Below, piece after piece: positions 1 to 10,975 of a DNA stretch of 64,000 bases. The stretch comes from Atrina japonica (taxonomy: Eukaryota > Mollusca > Bivalvia > Pterioida > Pinnidae): the NCBI GenBank assembly GCA_030159075.1, contig BROG01000003.1, forward strand, positions 791,001-855,000, written 5' to 3'. The notes below the pieces were generated by a model. It had not been told where the DNA came from, did no database searches, and saw only the letters and a list, made by a program, of their open reading frames with translations. Every line of letters begins with the position of its first letter. The stretch's first letter is position 1. The position numbers were made by a program, and so were the translations under genes.

Positions 1-699
1 TTTCAACTGAAGTATTATGACATAGAAATTACTTTAAATCTTTAAAACAGAAAAGAGTAACATTCAAAACCAAATATTAAACTTAATGTATTTTTGCTGT
101 GTAAGAGTAACCACTGTAACACTAAATTTTTTTCAGTTATACGGTGGCTGCCATTTTTTATTATAAAGGAGAGAACTTGGTTACAATGAACCCGGGGAGA
201 GACCTTCGGCCTTCCTGAAGTAAACAGGCGGCATAACTTCTCACATTCAGCTTAGGTTCCAATTTGGTTGGCATCTACAGCCCTTTTCACAAAAGAATCT
301 TAAGATAACGTTTACTCTTAAGAGTAAAATTAAGATTGTTATGATTTTCATGAAAAATTTTAAGTGAATCTTAAGATAAAAATTACTCGTACTCGTAAGA
401 TTTTATCTTAAGGATAATTTTAAGATTTTTTTGTGAAAAGGGTTGCTGCCTTGCAAGAGACCAGAGAATGCATTGTATAAGGTGCGATGCTCTAACCACT
501 TGTCTTAGAGGCCTTGTGGCCACTGTTTAAAAGATAACCTAGCTTTTGAGGAGTTTAGAATTTTAACAACGGTACTCTCCCTAGGAAATTGCAAAGTACC
601 AAATTACCAGTTACTGTGTTAATGTATACCCTTGAGGGACTCACAGTCCACTAGCAGTGACCATGTCATTATTTATAATTTTTCTAATACATTACATAC
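1..699. repeat. Intron of copy A: SINE interrupted by a MITE
   Basis: No coding sequence is seen. About 115-525 is a tRNA-derived SINE (GGTGGCTGCC, CGGGGAGAGACC, AGCTTAGGTTCC, and TCTAACCACTTG near the end). It is split at 281-442 by a palindromic element. Confidence 0.6.
281..442. mobile_element. MITE-like palindromic element nested in a SINE
   Basis: It starts CCCTTTTCACAAAAGAATCT and ends with the reverse complement, AGATTTTTTTGTGAAAAGGG, so terminal inverted repeats of about 28 bp bracket an AT-rich, internally repeated centre (CTTAAGATAA and its complements). No clear target duplication is visible. Confidence 0.65.
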
Positions 700-775
700 C
701 TTCGTTTTCAGGTTTGTAAAATGATGGACAGAGAGATGCTATCGCTTCTACGCCGATATCTTGTGCATGTCGTGC
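700..775 (-). CDS. Copy A exon 6 (last one inside the window)
   Basis: Encodes ARHAQDIGVEAIASLCPSFY and KPENE plus the first base of the next codon. It aligns with GADGIAVIAPFFLKP-type sequence of sialate lyases. The donor GTATGT is at 694-699. The next exon is not found between 1 and 693, so the gene continues beyond the window. Confidence 0.9.
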
Positions 776-3700
776 CTGCAATGTCATATGCATAAATCCT
801 TCAAAAAACATTAGCCATGTTGTTTTCTTTAAACAAATGTTTACTACTTTGTCTGATGTACAATAACAAATAAGCGATATACACAGGCAATAAAAATGCT
901 TATATTTGTGAAAATAAGGTCGGGTCCAATGTACATATAGTAAGGTCGAATTAATCATTTACAAAAGAATGATTGCCAAAACTTGGTTTCTCAAGCAATT
1001 TTCATACCATACATATGAATTTAAGAATTTGTATTAATGTGTATATTTCTTATACTATATTGTACATCAATCTGAGTAATAAAAAAGGAAATATTTTTTA
1101 TGAAAACATAGCTAATGCTACATTAATATTTAAGTAGACCTATTTTAAAAACCAACATTGTTTAAGACATAAAGTTTCTAAAATTAATGACAGATATATA
1201 TCTTAAGTATCAATAAGGTAAAGTATATGTACCAATTCCTGGGAGTCTCTCAGGTTATTTGTACCCACATGCAGTATAATTTTGATTCTGAAATTTAAAA
1301 AAAACCATACAACACAACCACTTTCCGTATTATTAATCGAATATGAATATGTACGATGGGTTTATCAATTTTCCTTTTAACAAGTAAATGAGTTTGAATG
1401 TTACCTATTTAAAATTCCTCGCATCTAGTATATTTATATTTTTTTAAATTATAAAGGCCTGATGATCTTTCTTTGTGTCACTGGTGTTTTATGCCACACT
1501 CAGCAGTTTTTCTTTTCATTCATATCATGGTGGCGGTCAGTTTGTAATGATGGGGGAGAGAATCTGGGTACAATGTACTTGAAAATAGATCACCGGCCTT
1601 CCGCAAGTAAACTGGCAAAATTTCTCACAATAATAGCAAATTTTCTCACAATAATAGCCTAGGTTCCGGTGGGACTCGCACTGGTGCTGAAAAGAGGTGG
1701 GATCGCAATGTTCTACCCATCTGGCCATGGAGTTCACTATAGACTTAATGGCGAGTATTTATGTTCAACTTATAAAATAAATCGGTCTTTTATATAAAGT
1801 TAAATATGAAAGTTGAGAAAACATTATGACGTATGTTTTTTCTCTCACAAAGACATATATAGGGACATATATTAAATCTTGTAATAAATTGTATTATTTC
1901 TTAATACAGGAGCTTGAACACTACTTTATACTTTCTTACTTTCCTTTGCATGCCTTTTGCCACGCCTCCGCCGTCTGTTTCCTTTCATCAATGGTCAATG
2001 ACATTCCTTCAGCCAGTGTGCCATTTACTTGTAACAAAAATGAGACACTTAGGTATTAAACATGTTTAAATATTTTATCTCCTTCAAATTATGTAATTAC
2101 ACTTTTCGTTCATTAAATCGTCGACCAATTCATTATAATAAATTAGTTTGCACGTTTCCAATTAAGTGCTATTCCATTATTACTATGTATTTTTTTGGTC
2201 TGAACTTCTCAAAAGACTCATATTGGATGTGCCTAGTATGTAGTTTCTTGTTCAATCGTTTGTTTACTATTCAGTGTGTTTGTATAGGCTACTTGCATAC
2301 GAATTTCTCTATCATAAACATTTGAAAGGATCTGATTGCAATATTTCGCACTGATAGCATCATTTAAAATTCTAAATTCTCCTAAAGCTAAGATAACCAT
2401 CTTTTTACAGTGGTTACTCTTAGACGGATTTTGGCTATACATTTAGATTTATTATTTGGCCTTGTCTGATACCACTTTCTCTTTAGAAAATTTATTTAAA
2501 ATTGTTACTCAACTGATGAAGTCTAATTGACAGAAACGATCGTCTTGAGCATTATAACTTTCGTATTATGTTTATAATATTTCAGTAATTCCTGTATTTA
2601 GTCTAAACTTCAAATATTATTAACAACACCAAAGTTACAGTTTTTAAGCGGCAAAACACATTTTCAAGACGATCATTTTATCAAGAAGACTTCATTAGTT
2701 GAGCTCGAATTTAATATATAGTGTTGTTTGCGATTACTCTGTTTCACTAAGTGAAATGTTGAGTTGCCTTTTCGTTGGCGGTTGTTGAGACGTCTGTACC
2801 AATTGTGACGAGGATTCACTCCTCACGTATTTCATTGGACTTGACTGTGGACTCACAGCGGGAGTGACCGGTCGACAGGGGATGCTTACTCCTCCATGGC
2901 ATCTGATCCCACCTCTTGGTTTCCAGAGGTCCTTGTTTGTCCATTTTTACCGGATTTGTATCTATGTCCTGGACATTCTATTGATTTATACTTTGGTATC
3001 TGAGATTTTTTATATAAATATATATTTCGGAAAGAAATAATGGTATCATTCAAGGCCAAATCCGTCATCGAGTAACAACTGTAAAAGATGACTATATTTG
3101 ATTTTGAAAAAATTAGAATTTAAATGGTGTAATCCGAGTGAAATATTGCTTTAGTATAAAATAAATGCAGGTACCAAAATACAAGGTACTGAGTTTATGT
3201 ATACACTCGTGGACTCAAAACGGTCCACAAACTGTAAAAACGACCCCGTGGTTATAAATACATGTAATATTAACAATACAAACGATTTACAAAAAATGTC
3301 AGAACAAATGCTCAAATCTTACCAAATGCGTAACTGAAGTGATTGTCTCGAAGGTAGTCGGAATACTTCTCAAAACAATCGAAATTTATTTCCCTGAAAA
3401 ATGAAAATATGTATTCAATTATTGATCTGAATTGGTTTAAAAAAAGACGTTCCATCGTTTGGTTTCCCGAACCTATTTGTATGACATACATTAATGTCAA
3501 ATATTTAGGTATCGGTCGTCACTCATAAAACCAAAGTTAACAGTTTTGTCAAAAAAATAAAAGACAAACTTAAAACAAATGCTGCAGGCTATCATTTCTA
3601 TCAGTGAGACGTCATCAGTAGAGCTCGAATTTAAATAGATGCAGAGTTCCAAAGACACTGGTATAATGTGATGCGACCTAATAAGTGTATATGTATTGAC

Positions 3701-5011
3701 AAATCAGTTTAGGGGTGATCACTGTGAAAAGATGACTGTCTTAGCTTTTGAAGAGATTAGAATAAAAACGATAAAAAAAACGAAAGACTGGAATACAAAC
3801 CCATTTTCTTTAAACGGGGTAAATGGTGCTACAACACAACCATCCACTCGAAAGTCTTTGAACCTCTAAAAGAACAAAATACAAAATAAATGTAAATGAA
3901 CTCGTTCCAGTGAGAAGTATAGTAAACGAAACAAAAATTAACCCTAGGTCAGTACATAATGTTTCTTGTGCAGGAAATGTTTTGCGGGCTTGTCAGTGGG
4001 AAGCATACTGGAGCCTACCTCTCTCTCTTGGAAATCCTACTGATGCTCATAGACCAGGAATAAATATGTCGTTATTATTTTTCTTGTTTCAACAAAACAC
4101 TGATTTTAGTATCTGATTACAATTATAATGGCTTCTTATATCTCTATATATCCAATTATAGTTTTCATGAATATTTTCGATAGATAGATAGATAGATAGA
4201 TAGATAGACTGTATATAGATGCAATCCGGTGATTTGACGCACTTAAGATTTCTAATATCTAGCCTGGGCAAAAAAAACAAATAAAAAAAACAATTAAACA
4301 AGAGACAATTGACATATTTCTAATTTATTGATATATAATTTCACTCATAAGTGAATTAAACTCTCAAATCTTAATGTTAAACGAACCTATCATGTGTTAT
4401 TATTAGGCATAGCAGTGTCCAGTGAACTGACGCATATACCAGCTCTTCTACATGTATAGTCATGATCGCCTCAGTAAATGTTGTACAATTATGAATTTTT
4501 ATACACCCTGAATATAAATTGAGGTATGTCACGATTGATGTTATAAAACTGTCAAACAGCGAAACTTAGAGGTGATATATAATAGACTTCATGTTTTAAA
4601 GCGTGATTTTCTAATCACTCGGCCACTACATACATACATACATATACACATAACATACATAGGTACGTACGAGTGAACACCCCTCTCTCTCTCTCACACA
4701 TACATACATACATATGTACGTATGTATTTGTGTGAGAGAGAGAGGAAAAAAAGAGAGGGGAGGTGGGTTCACTCAGTGTTTTCTAATTTAAGGCGCAAAG
4801 TTATTATGTACCTAACGATAGCAATATGTAACATGTATGTATAAAGTGATTGCTTTACGTTTTCTTTTGAACAAAAACTCAAATAGTAAATAGATCATGT
4901 ACGGAAAATCAATGTCGTTTACATACGGAGAAATATGCAATATTTCATCTGAAATCTAAACTATTAAAATTTTACCTTGCTTGAATTTTTTTGTTCTCCC
5001 ATCTTTATCAT
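700..5011 (-). CDS. N-acetylneuraminate lyase-like gene, copy A (5' part, runs off left edge)
   Basis: This is the 5' half of a DHDPS/NAL-family class I aldolase. The family cleaves or forms pyruvate-linked bonds by a Schiff base, and N-acetylneuraminate lyase splits sialic acid into N-acetylmannosamine and pyruvate. Exons on the minus strand: 4976-5011, 3801-3865, 3323-3393, 1940-2027, 1233-1287, 700-775. All joins keep frame and have GT-AG borders. The conceptual N-terminus includes VVAPFTPFKENGEINFDC, VNGTLAEGMSLTIDERK and IILHVGTNNLRDSQEL, which are the first beta-alpha units of the TIM barrel. The family signature GTTGE reads GTLAE here. The part carrying the Schiff-base lysine would lie left of position 1 and is not seen. 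Exons 2-6 have exactly the same lengths as those of the neighbouring copy B, so this is a head-to-tail tandem duplicate. By eye the shared stretch is roughly 60% identical. Substrate is inferred from family only. Confidence 0.85.
1233..1287 (-). CDS. Copy A exon 5
   Basis: Encodes IKIILHVGTNNLRDSQEL, matching the NAL strand VIIHVGAL-SL-ES-EL. The first base completes a split lysine codon. The acceptor is TTTCAG, the donor GTACAT and the length 55 nt. Confidence 0.9.
1477..1745 (-). mobile_element. tRNA-derived SINE (family 1)
   Basis: Read on the minus strand, a tRNA-like head (ATGGCCAGATGGGTAGAACAT, GTGCGAGTCCCACCGGAACC) is followed by the body found at 115, 10,125, 15,115, 34,455, 35,425 and 62,210. 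A 19-base piece TTTCTCACAATAATAGC is duplicated within this copy. Confidence 0.6.
1940..2027 (-). CDS. Copy A exon 4
   Basis: Encodes the loop with VNGTLAEGMSLTIDERKQ and AEAWQKACKGK. In typical NAL/DHDPS proteins this loop reads GTTGE and holds the pyruvate carboxylate. Here the second threonine and the glycine are leucine and alanine. The donor is GTAAGA and the length 88 nt. Confidence 0.9.
2505..2550 (+). ncRNA. Hammerhead ribozyme-like motif, copy 1
   Basis: Elements in order: helix I 5' strand CTCAA (2508-2512), core CTGATGA (2513-2519), helix II GTC/GAC with loop TAATT (2521-2531), core GAAA (2533-2536), a minimal helix III CGATCG (2537-2542), cleavage triplet GTC (2542-2544), helix I 3' strand TTGAG (2545-2549). 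This is the type I hammerhead order with a very short helix III. The usual G-C pair closing helix II next to the core is A/A (2520, 2532), which may weaken it. It lies antisense in an intron of lyase copy A. Confidence 0.7.
2664..2704 (-). ncRNA. Degenerate hammerhead-like motif, copy 3
   Basis: Read on the minus strand: GCTCAA, CTAATGA (core G changed to A), GTC and a 3-bp helix II, AAAA in place of GAAA, GATCGTC, TTGA. It faces copy 1 across about 115 bases, so the pair forms a long inverted repeat. It is probably inactive because of the core changes. Confidence 0.55.
2723..3012 (+). repeat. Dispersed repeat B, 5'-truncated copy
   Basis: Shares long blocks with 24,757-25,620 and 30,752-31,141: TTTCACTAAGTGAAATGTTG, GACTGTGGACTCAC, GATGCTTACTCCTCCATGG and CTGGACATTCTATTGATTTA. 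No open frame is conserved. It starts just beyond hammerhead copy 3. Confidence 0.75.
3323..3393 (-). CDS. Copy A exon 3
   Basis: Encodes EINFDCFEKYSDYL through DNHFSYAF with a split codon on each side. The acceptor is TTTTTCAG and the donor GTAAGA. It is 71 nt, identical in length and phase to copy B exon 3. Confidence 0.9.
3581..3626 (-). ncRNA. Degenerate hammerhead-like motif, copy 4
   Basis: On the minus strand GAGCTCTA is followed by an intact CTGATGA and a GAAA at the right distance, but the GTC cleavage site reads AGC and helix I is broken. It is in an intron of lyase copy A, in sense orientation. Confidence 0.5.
3801..3865 (-). CDS. Copy A exon 2
   Basis: Encodes RFKDFRVDGCVVAPFTPFKEN plus two bases of a split glycine codon. 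APFTPF is the first strand of the aldolase barrel. The acceptor is a pyrimidine tract with TTTTAG and the donor is GTTTGT. It is 65 nt, the same as copy B exon 2. Confidence 0.85.
4684..4743. repeat. Microsatellite hairpin
   Basis: CTCTCTCTCTCACACATACATA is followed by its near-exact complement TACGTATGTATTTGTGTGAGAGAGAG, making a long stem of simple-sequence DNA. A (GATA)n run lies nearby at 4,181-4,207. Confidence 0.75.
4976..5011 (-). CDS. Copy A proposed exon 1 (start codon exon)
   Basis: An ATG followed by 12 codons (MIKMGEQKNSSK) ends at a GT donor in phase 0, the phase needed to join the next exon, which begins with an in-frame RFKDFRVDGC. A second in-frame ATG is at codon 4. The peptide is short and polar, with no targeting signal. 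It is chosen on position, phase and splice donor only, so another upstream exon is possible. Confidence 0.45.
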
Positions 5012-5835
5012 GCTACCAGAAACAATTTATGATATATTCATGTGCACGTACTATCACTACAGGTAGATAAATTTCGTTAAAGGTCAAAGCAAAGATCCGG
5101 TAGACAAGAGGTAATCTTTGCAGAATGATAAATGTAAACACAATCCATCTACATACTGGATACTATCACAAAACAAAGATGCATGATTAAGGGATTTAAA
5201 TTATCCAGTAGACTTCCCATTTGCCCTATTAAACCAAGTAAATATCAGTGACAGGTATTTCTATCTTCATTTTAAGAAATTAACTGTCATGTATATAAAG
5301 GTTGTTTATAGCTTACTTGGTGTTTTTATAAAACCTCAAATTCATCTTCTGAACCCACTTGTCAAAACCGCCATTGCAATTGATTGTAGACTATTGTTAT
5401 CTATATGTCCATAAAGCGACTTACAGTCCTACCAAGATAATTTGACACATGTTCACAAACACAACGAGTCTAAATTAAATCTGAACAGGGTGGTCCCAGG
5501 CAAGATTTCGACACAAAAATATCAGTGCTACAGTCATGTTTTACCTGTACACCCCTATTTGTATGGAAAATGGACACTATTGTTTTAGTTTTTGACAGAA
5601 CCCGGATGTGACACTTTACTTTGTTAAACCTATACGTCACCTTCAATATTTCAAAATTGGTGATCCACTACTGATATGTGGTCTACGTTGACGTTGATTG
5701 ATAGATTTTTTGCAGAACTTTGAACTGTGGTATAAACATTGCCATAATACACCTGTAGATATAATACAGAGTACGCAAACTGCTGACAACAGGATACTGT
5801 ATATGGTTTTAAACCCTTTATTTCATTTCTATGAC

Positions 5836-5922
<87 letters not shown>

Positions 5923-6849
5923 CATATTTCATTTTAAGTTAATTATTTAGTAAAGATATAAATATTGTTAATATAAAGTTATTTTGTTTTATACGGATGA
6001 CTTCGGAGTGGAACTTTTACACCCATAACGACTCTTTTGCTATAACTATTAGACATACATTGTGTAAGTCTTAATTTTTCAAACACAAGACAAAATCATG
6101 AATGCTCAAGAAGGAAATACAGTCACATAGAGGCACACCTGGAATAACTTTTTACAAAATTTCTATATTTTTTCATAATAGAAAAAAATTCAAACTGCTT
6201 AAATGAAAATCCTGAAAGTATTCAATACGAACTGGACAATTATTGTTGGCAACTTGTCATTGCATATTCGTTTCTCTTGTGATGGGTGATATTTGCAATT
6301 TTCGTGTAATGTTGATAGTGTGATATTAATATGATAAATTGATTTATAAAACTGCTAGTATATCATCCAACGCGTGTCTCTCATTCGAGTTATTTTGGTG
6401 AATGCAAGCCTGATACTTTCTACTTGAACCGAATAATTCTAAAAAATATAGATTTTATTGATTTACATGACTTTTTTATCGTAATAATTTTTTATGTTTT
6501 TAAATTTGCTAACACTTGCTACACTTCAAACGTTGAAAAAATAATAATAACTATACACATCGAATTTGTCTGTGATCTATCTAACCATGATTGATTTAAA
6601 GATAACTATAATATGTCATTTTTATCACTCAGCAGTATTAATTAAAATGTGAAAAGTAGGCGCAGCCACAGACCAGTTTTCTCTTACGACTGCTGCTGTT
6701 TAAAACATAATATAATATATTTTTATTACCCTTAACAGTTATAGGAAAGCGCTTAATCATCACATAATTGTTTACCATTATGATATATATATATATAATG
6801 ACCAGTGTTTGACTGTAATTTGATAGTATACGTCTTGTATTTCCTTTAA

Positions 6850-7710
6850 AAGCGATATAAGCTGTCACAATGATTATCTTTGTCCCCTGAGAGAAAATTT
6901 TCGCCATATCAAATTTACTTCGTAATTCGAACAGGAGATCTCGGTCCTTTACGCGCTAGGACTATGTTAAATTCGGCCGAATTTTTGTGTTTTATACTTA
7001 TTTTTGAAATCTGACGTGATTTTTATTGGAAAGTGTATTGTGTAAAATGTATGCTTTTCAACGCTATTTTGAATACCTGAAGAAAATCGGATGAATATAT
7101 GAATAAATATATCAGGTCACTAAAAGAAATGTTTCCGATCTTTAATGTTACATAGAATGCTGACATTAACAAAATCAAAACAATATAAGTGTGAAAAATA
7201 TGCGTACCTCATGTTTTACAGACGTGCCGCCATGTCCGGTGGAGTTGGACAGTTCATGATCATATGTGTCAAGAATGATAAAGCCGAGAATGCGATGGGA
7301 CAGGGTAAAAATGGGTCGAAATCACCCGATATATCCGGCACGTGGACAGTAACAGAAACGAATGTTTTGAAACGACGAAAAAGACCAACTTTGCCTGATT
7401 TAGGTATGAAATGATGATGTACGAAAATAAACGCAAAGGGTAATAAGAATAGAATGTTTATTAACTGCAAATAGGACGTGTTTATTGGTCAATCGGTAAT
7501 CTTCGTAAAAATTTACAGAAAGTTAATTTGCAATGCTCAAAGTGGACAAAAAATAATTGATATTAGGGGTTACATTTGGCAAGATTGTTGCAATTTTAAA
7601 CATGCATTTGTTATTCTAACCACCAGATGGTCTCTTTGGAATATATATGAGATAGGATATTACATAAAATGGGCATGTAAAAAGTTTCGCCTACAACAGC
7701 TCATATCGCA
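6850..7710 (+). mobile_element. TTAA-flanked non-autonomous DNA transposon, copy 1
   Basis: TTAA borders both ends (6,846-6,849 and 7,711-7,714). The ends are inverted: AAGCGATATAAGCTGTC and the complement of ACAGCTCATATCGCA. TTAA target duplication is typical of piggyBac-type elements. A second copy, in opposite orientation, is at 38,913-39,753. A short frame ([16 protein letters not shown]) is shared by both but broken in copy 2. No transposase is present. Confidence 0.65.
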
Positions 7711-8282
7711 TTAAAGCCCAAATGGCCGTCGGTTTGCGTTCAGTTAGGGTGAATGTAATGTTTCAAGTGATAATTTATTTTGGTTGTTTTTGTTTTTTTG
7801 GTTTTTTTTAAAAGATGTATAAAGATGTTACCATCTCCTTAATTACATTACCGTATGTTGCTTTGGTTGCAAGTATTATGAGTATGGAAATGATAAAAAA
7901 AATTCAGTGGGGTTCCACCTCAAGCAAGACCGGTTATGTACTATTCAAGGCGACTACAGATTAGTAAGTTCATTGAATTAGATTTTGATTGTCTTTGCAG
8001 ACTGTATCTTATACACGATAGCATTTAAAATAATTCACTCAACTTATTATTTTAAAATATATCGGACTTAAATGGGATGATGATGCGCGCGAGTCCATAA
8101 AATCTCTAAAATTTCAATTTCCATTTAATTCTTATCTAATGTGGCAATTTATTTGATAATAATTCATATTCGTATACATTTGTTATACCACAAATTATTA
8201 AATAGTCGATGTATCTAATTTATACAAGGATTATATAACTTACACTTTCTCTTTAGAAAATACATATGCATTTTAAATTGTA

Positions 8283-8326
8283 GCTCAACTGATGAAGTCT
8301 AATTGACAGAAACGATCGTCTTAAGC
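8283..8326 (+). ncRNA. Hammerhead ribozyme-like motif, copy 2
   Basis: Core CTGATGA (8289-8295), helix II GTC-TAATT-GAC, GAAA (8309-8312), CGATCG and GTC (cleavage after 8320). The core is identical to copy 1 at 2505. Helix I is GCTCAA against TTAAGC, with one C/A mismatch. The two copies also share CACTTTCTCTTTAGAAAAT upstream and ATAACTTT-GTATTATG downstream, so they are copies of one mobile unit. Confidence 0.7.
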
Positions 8327-8747
8327 ATTATAACTTTGGTATTATGTTTAATATATGTCTTGATGAGAAATGAAATGAGCAGTTATATAGCTTTAAATAA
8401 TCATTTCAGCTATTCTCATACTGGCAGCATATATGTAATATATTGACGACTTTAGCGCACAGGTTTAAACCACATTAAAAGAAGTATAGATTATTGAATG
8501 TATTGATGTTGAAATATGAACATCTGATTTCTTGGCGCGGAGAGGACCCAGCTTGCGATCATTGGCGGTTTCCATTTTGTCCATAATTGTGATTTCATAT
8601 TGAGTAAAAACATGAGAACCGATTGCGTATAGATTCAACACCTCGTAGTGATATTGTTTTCTAACACTAGAAATATTACCAATATAGGAAAAGATAAAAA
8701 AAAAATGGCACAGTATGTACATATATATTTTCTCCAAGTATACAGTA

Positions 8748-9162
8748 CCGTAAATTGGGACATTTTGGCCATTGTTTATTTTTGGCCAATTTGACCACCA
8801 TATTACAATGGCCAAAATTAAAACTTCCAAAATATGTACACAATGGTTCTGCCGGTACTTTTTAAAAATATTTTTAGATTTTGTTGATCAAACAAGGGAT
8901 TTTCAAAACAACACACTGTGTTACTGTTAATGTTAATCTTAATTCCTGACCATGTGACATATCAGTTAAATTTCTTATATCGTACTTTTTGATATTTCAA
9001 GCAACTGGGATATCCGACACTTCATGACCGTGATTTGATGGTGGTCCATATTTAAACATGATATAAACACGAATGGCCTAAATCTAACCGACCAAAATCT
9101 AACTAATCATTTTATGACCAATGTGGCCAAATTTTAGCGATGCCAAATATCCCAATTTACGG
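8748..9162. mobile_element. MITE-like element with TIR CCGTAAATTGGGA
   Basis: CCGTAAATTGGGACATTTTGG at the left end and its complement CCAAATATCCCAATTTACGG at the right. Several internal copies of TTGGCCA-type words occur. Length about 415 bp, with no coding capacity. Confidence 0.65.
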
Positions 9163-10124
9163 CATCACCTTCATAAACGTGGACTAAAATGCAATAAGAC
9201 AATGCTAACATTCAAGTGATACTTTCCAAAGTTATGAAAAACAATGTAACAGAATGGGCGAAAATTATACCAGAAACAACAGGAAGGAAATGTTTCTCAT
9301 TTCTTACTCAAAGGCTTCAACAGCCACAATGACGTTGAGCACATGGAAACATAACAAAGACCCATTGCCTAATATACAATGACAGAAGACTGTGTATGTG
9401 TGCTTGCGTGTGTTCATTTCCATAATGGTAAAAAACATCAATGATGTCATAATGAATCAGTTAATTGTGGTAAGGCCTAGAAATTCTTACAATTTAGTAA
9501 ATTTATGTGGATTCAAATCTGAAGCTGATAAATTTCTAGTTTCAACGAATGCAGAAGTGACAAAGCATAGGTAGCGACAACAATCGCAGTACTTTCCCAA
9601 CTTTCCTTTAAAGTATCAGCAATGCGGCAATGCAATAGCCACTAGATATAAACTAAAAACTGCTATAGCCTACACGTTGCGTTACTCGTCACTCCTGATT
9701 AAGTATACCTGCAATTCATACATATCTGTGATGACCTTTGGTTTTCCTTGCAGTTAGCACATTGGCAATTGTACTTTTTTGATGCTACGAGTCTACGAGG
9801 ATTTGTAATTTTGCTGTATTGGGTGTTAACTAAAAAAACAAACTCCTAAACATCTAGGCTACATCATGTTGGATGTGGCATTTGTGTTTATCACTGGCTT
9901 CCACAGAAGTATCATTTCCGCCTCATGAAAAATTAAGGAGAATTTAACTTGCTATAAACACTTTCGGAGTATTGTACAACTGATCACTTCTTTGTGACAG
10001 TGACATGTCATTAAAAATGTCATTTGATCAAACATTTTCCTATGGAGAGGGAGGAGTTTGTAGAAAAAGATATTGCACTACATATAAGTTGGAAACCTGA
10101 ACTATGTGTGTCTCTTTACTGCAA

Positions 10125-10350
10125 ATGATATTTTACAGCACTCTAAACAATTTTTCAATATGTTGGCGGCCAAAGGGAACGCGGTTACTTTGTACCCGGA
10201 AGAGACCAACAAATACTCCAAAGGTAAACAGGCAAACATTCTCATAAAATTATCTGACTCCAACAGTACTCAAAAATCGGTGCTGATAAGGTGATAGACT
10301 TCATGGCCCAGGTTATTTCTGAAATGCTCTAAACACAGAGGCCCCTATTA
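10125..10350 (-). mobile_element. tRNA-derived SINE (family 1), decayed
   Basis: Shares TTGGCGGCCA, TTTGTACCCGGAAGAGACCA, GTAAACAGGCAAACATTCTC and the end CTCTAAACACAGAGGCCCC with the other copies. Confidence 0.5.
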
Positions 10351-10746
10351 CTCCAGATGGTTAGATGAAAACACATTTTGTAGACACAAACCGGTGACTT
10401 GGGTAGCAATAGAACCAATAATGTTCTCTGAAGACTATGTAATTGTTTTTAATGTACAAATACCAGACACCAACAGACAACTAGATGTTTCAAACATTTT
10501 ACTTTATTTAAGGTATTCAATATCAAATAAAAATTAGCATATATGAAACAATACATATCATCAGCAAGTTTTATATGGCACATTAAATACTTAAATGCAA
10601 TTTTATCACATGTGAAAACAAACAATTCAAGTTACCTTTTAGGAAACCGTGGGCCTTACACCCAGGTTGTTTTGAGAATTTGTAATTCAAAGTAAAATGC
10701 TCTTATCACTAATTCGCACACGCTGTGTAAAACTCACACACTAGGT

Positions 10747-10975
10747 AAATACTGTAGAATCAGAAAATTTCGTGGGGTTATTAATTTCGCTGTTTTAAAA
10801 TAAAACAAATTCGTTGACATTAAATTTTGTTGGAAAAAATAACATTTTTGAAAATACACTTATCACTATTACTAGGTCTAATGTATGTAAAATTTTGTCA
10901 TGAATAAATTTTCTTTGATAAAACGAAATAAACGAAATTAAAACCACAATGATATTATCTGATTCTACAGTATTT
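10747..10975. mobile_element. MITE with 18-bp perfect TIRs
   Basis: AAATACTGTAGAATCAGA at the left is repeated exactly, inverted, at the right (TCTGATTCTACAGTATTT). The interior is AT-rich with short palindromic words (AACAAATTCG, AAACGAAATAAACG). 229 bp. Confidence 0.75.

Noticed and set aside
8465..8830. 121-codon minus-strand frame with CpG-richer part (METANDRKLGPLRAKK)
   Set aside because: It runs into the inverted-repeat element at 8,748 and shows no family similarity. A lost exon or promoter cannot be excluded, but there is no support for a gene.
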